From contig NZ_JAKCFI010000008.1 in assembly GCF_021412625.1 (NCBI RefSeq), forward strand, positions 310,001 to 374,000: a stretch of 64,000 nt of DNA. The letters are read 5' to 3'. Both the position numbers and the translations under genes were made by a program. The DNA comes from Myxococcus stipitatus. Lineage in GTDB: Bacteria; Myxococcota; Myxococcia; Myxococcales; Myxococcaceae. This document shows positions 46,001-53,100 of this stretch, in pieces (the first letter of the stretch is position 1; the number at the start of each line of letters is the position of its first letter). The notes beneath the pieces were generated by a model. The model was not told where the DNA came from, did not search any database, and was given only the letters and a program-made list of their open reading frames with translations.

Positions 46001-46538
46001 TCACCTGCCCGCGCGTGACGAGCACGTTGGCGGGCTTGAGGTCGCGGTGGATGACGCCGCGCCGGTGCAGGTACGCCAGCGCGTGCAGCGTCTGCACGAG
46101 CAGCTCCACCTGCGTCTCCAGCGGCTGGTTGGCGCCGGCCTGCACCAGGTGCCGCGCGTCCTCCAGCAGGTCCATGGCCAGGTAGGGCCGGCCGTCGGCG
46201 TCGAAGCCGTAGTCGAGCACGCTGATGACGTGCGGGTGGCGCACGGAGGCGAGCGTCTGGAACTCGTGCGCCAGGGACAGGGCCAGCTCATGCCGCGCCG
46301 CGGACGACGGCGTGCTCTCCCCCGGCGGCAGCTTGACCAGGTCCTCCACCGTCTTGTGCAGCCGCTTGATGGCGACGGGGCCCGCCAGCAGGTCCTGCGC
46401 GCGCCACACCGTCCCCGCACCGCCCCGACCCAGGAAGTCGAGGATGCGGTAGCGCCCACCCACGACCTCGCCCTCGGCGCGAAACCGCGCCGGCTCCTCG
46501 GGTCGAGGGACTGTCGCTTCGAGTGGGAGAGGACGCAT
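43008..46538 (-). CDS. Ser/Thr protein kinase fused to AAA ATPase and helical repeats (PknK-like)
   Basis: About 1,176 residues from the ATG at 46538; a GTG at 46559 is an alternative and neither has a good ribosome site. Kinase domain about 25-280: GRGGAGTVWRAQDL loop, VAIKRLH Lys, HRDLKPANVLVTRGQVKVLD catalytic loop, DFGLA, GTPGYLAPE. ATPase about 310-600: Walker A VGGESGVGKSRLLDE, and VVVLEDLHWAHGESLLL Walker B. The rest is TPR-like helices. No transmembrane segment seen, so cytosolic. Such kinases relay stress or developmental signals in myxobacteria. Coupled downstream to the methyltransferase. Confidence 0.92.
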   Translation of the reverse strand: MRPLPLEATVPRPEEPARFRAEGEVVGGRYRILDFLGRGGAGTVWRAQDLLAGPVAIKRLHKTVEDLVKLPPGESTPSSAARHELALSLAHEFQTLASVRHPHVISVLDYGFDADGRPYLAMDLLEDARHLVQAGANQPLETQVELLVQTLHALAYLHRRGVIHRDLKPANVLVTRGQVKVLDFGLAVGRDKVHHAQPGGTPGYLAPELFEDQPPSEVTDLFSVGAMACQMMFGRLPFDGKAQAPAGFPSALREVLERLVSKDPRERPRSADAAIAALCTATGRPVPVETVTTRESFLQAARYVGRTRELARLGSVLEAALVGRGGGMLVGGESGVGKSRLLDELRPMALVRGAVVLRGQAVAAGGSPYQEWRTVLRWLSVLVPLDEREASILKPLVPDVETLLGRAVPDPAELGAEMAHARLLQVVEDLFSRLAQPTVVVLEDLHWAHGESLLLLSRLASRASRLPLLLLGSFRDDEAPTLPVELPGLDVLRLPRLDAGEIAVLSESMIGPAGARPHLVELLRRETEGNPFFLVEVARALAEDAGGLDRLGQMALPERVFAGGMRRLVRRRLEKVPVGSRDLLRVAAIVGRQVNVPLLRAAAPGVDVERWLSDCAAAAVLDVADGHWRFAHDKLREGVLEELAAAERPLLHRRVAEALEAELREGSDEWTSALCYHWGEAGDSRREAEYAERAGEAALRVGACREALPFLTRALERVSSREVLRMGHLEALLAEARFQLGELATFRTHAERALKHFGWPVPTSRVGWALGTVSQVVLRLAQSARPDAYDEETEERRRVRRVAGRLLMRLIYAQQALPVLWAGLRTLNLCEPAGASPELARGYTNMAVVAGTVPLRPVAEVWMGRAREVAERVGSPADLAYVLNRNAVYATYVGRWAEVEAWLERAIGIVDSVGDFRLAEECRALLTVASCYQGRFHRGLPLMEWLETSARRRGALQTQHWALHYQAYIHLRLGNLVKARVALDQTVAWTESQGGLTDRIIVEGTQALLRLREGDLDGARLSAEKALAKLSAGKPVAHFLYFGVTTVAEVLLTLWEREGGRDASLVERARAAVHAVEGFARVFPFGEPAARLWRGCEAWLSGDAPAAYDAWREAIALGGAKETAYEEARARYELARHLPSDDPGRRAHLERAVDHFAQLGTQDDLALARVLQPPGA

Positions 46539-46582
46539 GTGCGGGGGGCCGCCCGTCACGCATGATAACGAGATTCAGGAAT

Positions 46583-46603
46583 CCCGGGAGTCGGATTCCC
46601 GGG
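46583..46603 (-). terminator. Hairpin between ExoD and kinase genes
   Basis: A 7-bp stem CCCGGGA/TCCCGGG with a 7-base loop lies about 85 bp after the ExoD stop on the minus strand and about 45 bp upstream of the kinase start. It can be the ExoD terminator or an operator in the kinase promoter. Nothing else was found in 46560-46689. Confidence 0.4.
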
Positions 46604-46689
46604 TTGATACACGGGTTGTTACACACCCGGCACCCGTGGTGCTTCCTCATGCCCTGAGAGGTAGGGCGCCGCCCGGCTCGGGCGGAGGC

Positions 46690-47352
46690 TCAGTGGCCGA
46701 CGAGGCTGGCCAGTCCACGGCCGCCCTGGATGGCGCCGTAGATGAGGGTCGCGAAGTAGACGATGGTCCCCAGCGTCATGCCGTGCCCGGCGAGGATGGC
46801 GTAGCCGTCTCGCTGCAGGATGCCGACGGCGAAGAACAGCGCGGCCAGCGCGGGCAGGGTATTGCTGAAGGGCACGAAGCCGAACGGCGCCATCAGCAGC
46901 ACGCCGGCCACGAAGAGCATGAACCCGTTGAAGCGGTTGGTGCTGGCGCCGTGGGAGAGCGCGAGCAGGCGCGGCTTGCTCAGCTTGTCGACCTTCATGA
47001 AGACGTTGGCGCCCTTCTCCAGCGAGGGGCGCAGCGACTCGCGCGACAGGCGCTTCTCCATGAACCGGCGCGGCAGCCACGGCACGCGGTTGAACATCAC
47101 CCCCAGCCCGATGAGGACGATGAGCGCGCCGAACACGGTGGAGACCCCCGGCGGCGACACGGGCAGGAAGAAGGGGAAGGTGAGGATGCAGCAGAACAGC
47201 AGCAGGCCCTGCTCCCCACAGGCCTCCATCAGCTCCCGGACGGTGAGCGACTCGGGCAGGCGCGCCGCCAGCGCCCGCAGCGTGGCGGACAGCTGGACCT
47301 GGGTGTCGGAGAACTGGGCGGACGAGGGCGAGGACGACGAGGGCGTGGACAT
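46690..47352 (-). CDS. ExoD family exopolysaccharide synthesis protein
   Basis: 220 residues. Matches the ExoD (PF06055) plan: LMEACGEQGLLLFCCILTFP then FFLPVSPPGVSTVFGALIVL, then NRVPWLPRRFMEKRLSRESL, and two or more later hydrophobic helices (FMLFVAGVLLMAPFGFVPFS, GMTLGTIVYFATLIYGA). Integral inner-membrane protein linked in rhizobia to exopolysaccharide production. The N-terminal Ser-rich stretch (SSSSPSSAQFS) is a disordered tail. Lies 37 bp downstream of the DUF2378 gene on the same strand. Confidence 0.85.
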   Translation of the reverse strand: MSTPSSSSPSSAQFSDTQVQLSATLRALAARLPESLTVRELMEACGEQGLLLFCCILTFPFFLPVSPPGVSTVFGALIVLIGLGVMFNRVPWLPRRFMEKRLSRESLRPSLEKGANVFMKVDKLSKPRLLALSHGASTNRFNGFMLFVAGVLLMAPFGFVPFSNTLPALAALFFAVGILQRDGYAILAGHGMTLGTIVYFATLIYGAIQGGRGLASLVGH

Positions 47353-47389
47353 GGACGCCCGCTGACTACCACTTTCCGGAGGCCCCCGC

Positions 47390-47944
47390 TCAACCCCAGG
47401 CGATGTCGTACACCGCCTTCTCGCCCTCTCGACGAACGACCTGGACCGAGGGGCGGGGCGCTCCGCTCGCCTCCAGCCCCGCGAGGAAGAGGCCCACGTA
47501 GAAGCCCGCCACCACCACGGGCTGGCAGGTGAGCGTGTAGCGCCCGGGGCCCACCGGCTCCAGCGAGGCCTGGAGGTAGTTGGTGCCGGTGCGCAGGTTG
47601 CGCGTCATCCGCGCCAGCATCCGCTCCGGGCCCAGCAGCCGGACGGTGGACAGCAGGGCGCTGCCGATGAGGGTGGAGCCGAAGCCCTCGACGAAGCGGC
47701 GCCCCACCACGACGGCGCCATCCTCCAGGGGCAGCTGAGGGGCCAGCGTGTCGGCGGCCACCTTCAATGCCCCCAGCCACACCTCCAGGGGGTAGGCCGG
47801 CGCGAGCCGCCCCTTCGCGTCCACGCCCACCTGCTTGAGGCGGCCGACGCAACGCTCGTCCAGCTGGTCCCCCAGGGCGCGGAGGAGTCCTTCGAAGCTC
47901 TGGGGGAAGACCAACGGCTCGGGGGTGTCCAAGGCGGGCGGCAT
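47390..47944 (-). CDS. DUF2378 family protein (TIGR02265, Myxococcaceae-specific)
   Basis: 184 residues from the ATG at 47944 (MPPALDTPEPLVFPQSFEGL); in-frame starts at 47962 and 47971 are possible, and no ribosome site decides. Family-typical elements are FEGLLRALGDQLDERC, YPLEVWLGALKVAADTL, and GRYTLTCQPVVVAGFYVGLF. The family is nearly confined to myxobacteria, with many paralogues per genome; function unknown. Its presence supports the taxonomic placement of the window. Confidence 0.8.
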   Translation of the reverse strand: MPPALDTPEPLVFPQSFEGLLRALGDQLDERCVGRLKQVGVDAKGRLAPAYPLEVWLGALKVAADTLAPQLPLEDGAVVVGRRFVEGFGSTLIGSALLSTVRLLGPERMLARMTRNLRTGTNYLQASLEPVGPGRYTLTCQPVVVAGFYVGLFLAGLEASGAPRPSVQVVRREGEKAVYDIAWG

Positions 47945-48076
47945 GCTAGTCGCGGGCCGCATCGTCCGCATCCGGCAGGTTGCCGCGCCTGGAGGGACCT
48001 GGAGCGTCCACTCGTGAACATCCGCCCCGGCCCGGGGAGCTGCCTCGGAGGGAGGTCATTCCTACCTCCAGGGCAC

Positions 48077-49309
48077 ATGCGGTGGGCGACGGTGGCGCTG
48101 GTGGCGACGGCGGTGATGACGGGGTGTCCCGCGGCCTGCACGGAGGAGCGGCCCCGGCCCTTCCAGCTCACGGGCGAGGTGGGCTCGGGCGGGCCGGAGT
48201 TCGCGGTGGCGCTCTACCAGACGGTGGGCGTGCGCATGGTGCCCGGCAACCGGCTGACGTGGGCCAACAACGGGGCCGTCTTCGACGTGATGGTGGAGGA
48301 GATTGGCCGGGCGCGGACGTCGGTGAACCTGGTGATGTTCATCTGGCGGCCGGGGCGCGCGTCGGACCGGTTGGTGGAGGCGATGACCGAGCGGGCCCGC
48401 GCGGGGGTGGCGTGTCGTGTGCTGGTGGACCCCTTCGGCAGCAACGGCTTCGAGCGGGAGGTGAAGCCGCGGTTGGAGGCGGCGGGGTGCAGGGCGCACC
48501 TGTTCCGGCCGTTGCCAGCGGATGAGACCCTGGCGCGCAATCACCGCAAGCTGCTGGTGGTGGACGGGCGCGTGGGGGTGACGGGGGGACTGGCCATCCA
48601 GGACGAATGGCTGGGAAATGGCCTGCGGGAGGACGCGTGGCGGGACACGAACGCGCGCGTGACGGGTCCGGTGGTGGAGCAGATGCAGCAGGCGTTCGCG
48701 GAGAACTGGCAGGAGACGACGGGGGAGATGCTGCCCGCGAGCGACTTCCCCACGCTGGCGCGGGCGATGCCGGGGCTGGATGGCGCGGGCGAGGGCTGGG
48801 CCGCGTTCGTGGGGAGCACGGCGAACCCGGAGGTGACGCGGGCGGAGCGGCTCACGCAGCTCATGGTGCGCGCGGCGCGCGAGCGGCTGTGGATTGCCCA
48901 GTCGTACTTCACGCCGAACGGGGTGTTGTCGGCGCTGCTCCAGGAGCGGGCGCGCGCGGGCGTGGACGTGCGGGTGCTGGCGCCGGGGGACCTGAACGAC
49001 CAGGAGGTCATCACCGTGGCGCAGCGCGCGTCGTACTCGGCGCTGAGGGAGGCGGGGGTGCGGCTGTGGGAGTACCAGCCGTCGATGATGCACGCGAAGA
49101 CGATGCTGGTGGATGACCGGTTGGTGCTGGTGGGGTCCATCAACTACGACCCGCTGTCGTTCAACGTGTTGGAGGAGGGCTCGCTGGTGATGGAGGACGC
49201 CGAGGCGGCGAAGCGGATGGAGGCGTTCTTCCTGGAGGACCTGTCGCACGCGCGCGAGGTGGGCGTGCGGGAGGTGCCGCGGGCCGGGGCGTCCGGTAGC
49301 GGCCAGTGA
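48077..49309 (+). CDS. Phospholipase D/cardiolipin synthase-like lipoprotein
   Basis: 410 residues from the ATG at 48077, which gives a signal with lipobox VMTGCPAAC; a GTG at 48014 would extend it without a signal. Two HKD motifs: NHRKLLVVDGRVGVTGG (HxKxxxxD, about residue 156) and MHAKTMLVDDRLVLVGSINY (about 336). Each is followed by a GS/GG-N element. It probably joins or hydrolyses phosphatidyl groups on the periplasmic or outer-membrane face. A second PLD-type protein lies at 60634. Confidence 0.9.
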   Translation: MRWATVALVATAVMTGCPAACTEERPRPFQLTGEVGSGGPEFAVALYQTVGVRMVPGNRLTWANNGAVFDVMVEEIGRARTSVNLVMFIWRPGRASDRLVEAMTERARAGVACRVLVDPFGSNGFEREVKPRLEAAGCRAHLFRPLPADETLARNHRKLLVVDGRVGVTGGLAIQDEWLGNGLREDAWRDTNARVTGPVVEQMQQAFAENWQETTGEMLPASDFPTLARAMPGLDGAGEGWAAFVGSTANPEVTRAERLTQLMVRAARERLWIAQSYFTPNGVLSALLQERARAGVDVRVLAPGDLNDQEVITVAQRASYSALREAGVRLWEYQPSMMHAKTMLVDDRLVLVGSINYDPLSFNVLEEGSLVMEDAEAAKRMEAFFLEDLSHAREVGVREVPRAGASGSGQ

Positions 49310-49379
49310 CGCGAGGAGGGCTGGGCAGCGCGGCGGGGCTGTGCTGAAGAAGGGGGCCCCTCTTCCGCTGGGAGTCCCC

Positions 49380-50036
49380 ATGGCATCGCAGGACGCGCGT
49401 CTTCTCTTCGTCGCAGGAGCCACGGGGGCCACCGGCCGCAACGTGGTGAAGCAGGCGCTGGCGCGTGACGTGCCGCTGATTGCGCACGTGCGGCCGAAGA
49501 GCGCTCAGACGGAGCCGGCGAGGGACTGGCCTCGCAAGGCGACCGTGGAGCTGGCGGATGCCGGGGCGCTGGCGAGGGAGATGCAGGGGTGCACGACGGT
49601 GCTCCAGCTCATCGGCACGATGCGCAAGCGTTTTTCGACGGGGGACACGTACGAGACGAGCGACATCGGCACGACGCGGCAGTTGGTGGAGGCGGCGAAG
49701 ACGGCGGGGGTGGACCACCTGGTGTTGCTCAGCTCGATGGGCGCGGGGAAGCCCGTGGGGACGTACCTGAAGGCGAAGGCGGAGGCGGAGCGGCTGGTCC
49801 GCGAGAGTGGAATCCCGTGGACCATCGTCCGTCCGCCCGCGTTCGAGGGCGAGTACCACCACCCGCCCGCGCTGCTGGGCGTGCTCGCGAAGCTGCGCCC
49901 GTTTCGCGGGCTGCGCCCCATCCACCTGGACCAGCTCGCGGCGGTGCTGCTGCGCGTGGCGGAGAAGCGAGCACCGCTGGGCGCGGTGCTCGAGGGGGAC
50001 AGCCTGTGGGAGGCGGTCGCGGCGGCGGGGAGGTGA
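49380..50036 (+). CDS. NAD(P)-binding atypical SDR (NmrA/YwnB-like)
   Basis: 218 residues from the ATG at 49380 (GGGAG 5 bases upstream). Rossmann motif LLFVAGATGATGRNVVKQAL (GxxGxxG, about 12-22), then VLQLIGTMRKRF, HLVLLSSMGAGK, YLKAKAEAERLVRESGIPWT (YxxxK) and IVRPPAF. This is the short, atypical SDR type that acts on small substrates or senses NADP redox state. Substrate unknown. It converges on the large modular protein gene with 66 bp between stops. Confidence 0.88.
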   Translation: MASQDARLLFVAGATGATGRNVVKQALARDVPLIAHVRPKSAQTEPARDWPRKATVELADAGALAREMQGCTTVLQLIGTMRKRFSTGDTYETSDIGTTRQLVEAAKTAGVDHLVLLSSMGAGKPVGTYLKAKAEAERLVRESGIPWTIVRPPAFEGEYHHPPALLGVLAKLRPFRGLRPIHLDQLAAVLLRVAEKRAPLGAVLEGDSLWEAVAAAGR

Positions 50037-50102
50037 GAGCACGCCGCCCACACCTCATGCCTCGCGCGCAACGGAACGACGGGCAGTCGATGCCGGGCGA
50101 TG

Positions 50103-53100
50103 CTAGTCGAGCTGACCGAGGTGCCAATCCTTGACGAATGCGGAGCGCTTCATCCGGTTGACCAGCTGAATGAACTGCGCATCGTCCAACGTCCCCTTGG
50201 GGTTTCCTCGGTCCGACGGAACATCCAAGACGGACCAGGCATGCGATGTCAGCGCCTGGAGCCCCATCCGGTGCAGGACTCGAGACTCTTTATCGTCCAT
50301 CTCCGCCAGCTGGATTTGTTGAATGCCAGCCAGTGAGGCCCCATCAGGGCCTCCGGATTTGTTGGTCACGATCGCACGCATGTCCGGACTCCCCGCCGGA
50401 GGATTCTCCCCTCTGAGGGCCGCCCCCTTGTACAAGGCATCATAGACAGCAATCTGCTTGGCAATCCCGAGACCACGGAGAGCCTCTGGCAGGTTGTCAT
50501 TCAAATCGCCTTTCTTGAGTCCATTGAACTGGTAGACCCCCCGACCATCCTTATTCCTCGGTGCAAACGGAGTACCTCGAAGCCAGTCGTCCAATTCGTT
50601 CTTCGGAAGAGCGTCACCCAGCAAGATGACGTCCTTCACGCCACTTTGGTGAACAGCCTCGAGCATCTGTTGGAAACGCTCCTTCGTCGTGTTTTGAGCC
50701 GGAGACTTATCATCCTCTCCCGACACATTCCGGATCCAGATCCCCATCTGCCCTGAAGGTTCAGGTGTCTCTGCGGACGTCCGACGATTCGCTGGGGGAG
50801 TTTGAGCCGAGAAATACTCCCACACGGCTTGCCGCAGCGTCTCCAACTCCTCAGAAGGAATGGTGGCGAGAAGTTTCCGCATGACCGATTCATGCACTCC
50901 GGCTGAGTCATGGATCGTTCGCGGCGCGATCTCCATGAGATTGATGCGTTCCTTGCGCGTAGCCTCTCCGTGAGGCTTGCCGGTAGGGGTCGGCCCCTGT
51001 CGCTGAGAATCATGACCTGATGGTGGATGCAACGCCTCACCAAATGCACCCGTGAGCTGCGCTCCAAGATACCTGATGGAAGCAGGGATGTCGCGCAGGT
51101 ATGAAGCAGCAAGAATATGCATCATCTCACCAAATTCCCCAGGTTTGAGTGCATACGTTGACTCCTCCTTCGAAGTCTCATCAGGCCGGAAATCTAGGTC
51201 GGACCGCTGCTCGAAGAGCTTGTAGATCTCCAGGGCCTCGGCGATCCGCCGCCTCTTTTGCTCCGGATCGAACCTCTCGTCCGTCAGAATGCGAAGCCCC
51301 TCTGCCGAAAAGACCGCGAGAGCCTCATCCCGACTGAGCGGCTTGTACTCCCCCCCTGTCATCTCTCCATTTTCATCGATCATCAACTCGTTGCGCATGA
51401 GTTCATTGGCACGATTGAGCCTATCGACGATGCTTTCCTTGAGCGTCTCTCGCTCCGCCTCGGTCATCGAGCCATGTGAACGGAGACGCTTGTCGTCTTC
51501 AGTCACACCATCGAGCAGCATTGGGAGTTCATTCGGATCCAAGGGGAAATACAGTGAATGGTCCCCCTCCCCCAGGACAAAGTTGTTCGGATCTTCCAGA
51601 TAATCGGAGCGAAAAACATTCGTCTCAAGAGCCTCTTTGTTCCAGTCGAGGGCTCCTACCTTGACCTTGGGCCAAGGATTGATGCCGTTGTCTCTCTCCG
51701 CGACGATGCCGTTACCCTTCGCCAGTGAGTCCACCTGTGCCGCGTGCTCGCGAATCTGGTTCTCGACGCTCGCGATGCGATTCTCCAGGTCCTTGCGCTG
51801 CTGCGCCGTCGCGGGCACGGAGCTGTTCGTGGCTCCCTTGATGCTCTGCTCGAGCTGCGCCTGGGTCTTCTGGAGTCCCTCGAGGATGCCGGAGAGCTTC
51901 TTCACCTCCAGCCGTGACTCGAAGCCCTGGGAGCCGTAACCGGGCATGCCGGTGATGGCCTGCTTCACCTTGTCGATGAGCTGGCGCACCTTACCCACGG
52001 CGCCCTCGTAGCGCTGGAGGATGCGCGCCGTCTCCATATGCGCCTGGATGTCCTCCTTCGTCGCGGCCGGGCCGGCCTCGATGCGCACCTTGCCGTCGTC
52101 GTAGCGCACCTGCGTCGTGCGCCCCGGCAGCGAGGGATTGCGCACCACCGGCACCGGCGGACGCCCCGTGTTGTCGGTCCCCTGCTCCGGAGTCGCCGGC
52201 TTCGTCTCCGTCGTGCCGGGCCGCTTCGGACTCGGCGCGATGATGAGCTGCCCCGTCGCCAGGTTCACGCGGAAGTCCTGCGGAGGCAGTCGGGGCGCGG
52301 GAGGACGCGCGGCCGGGTCCCGAACCGGCGTGCCCAGCGTCGTCCCCGGCTGCGGTCCCTTGTCCGTCTTCGTCGTGCTCCCCGGCTTCGACGACGTGTC
52401 CGTCCCTCCCGTGGTCCCCGTGGGCTTGCTCCCATCCGCACCCTTGGAGCCATCCGCGCCCTTGCTCCCCCCGGCACCACCGGAGCCGCCGGCACCACCG
52501 GCACCGCCAGCTCCACTGTTGCCACGGGTCTTCTTGCTCTTGCCTCCCCCGCTCTCGTCGCCATCGCCCCCCAGCTCGACCTTGGGGCTCGCCTCGCCGC
52601 CGCTGCCCTCGACGGTCATGTCGCGGTGTCGAACGTTGAGCTCGAAGTCCACCACCCCGTACTTCCCGCCCACGCCCAGCTCGCGGTCCTTGTACGAGCC
52701 GGTGGTCTTCGTCTCCTCGTACTCCACGCCCTCGAGGGCGGTCTCGAACTCGCCGCGAATCAACTTCTTTGTGATGGCCTCCATGTCCTTGCTGTCGAGG
52801 CCGCTGTACTCGGTGGTGGTGAACGTGCCCGTCGACCCCAGGTCCTTGGAGGTCTCGATGGAGATGGTCGTCTCCGCCGCGTCCACCATGGAGGCCGACA
52901 CCGGGTTGTTCATGAACGACATCAAGTCATTCGCGGCCACCTTGTTCGCGTCGAGGGGAATCCGGGTCTCCATGCTCACCGTCCCGGTGACCTCAGCACC
53001 GGCCTCGACGCCCGCCTTGCCCTTGAGCCCCGTGGCGAGGACCCCCGCCGCCGAGCCCTCGACCTCCAACGTGCTCACCAGGTACTTCGGCTTGCCGTTC

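Noticed and set aside
43065..46565. Long plus-strand frame opposite the kinase gene
   Set aside because: Arg/His/Gln-rich shadow. The kinase and ATPase motifs on the minus strand are unambiguous.
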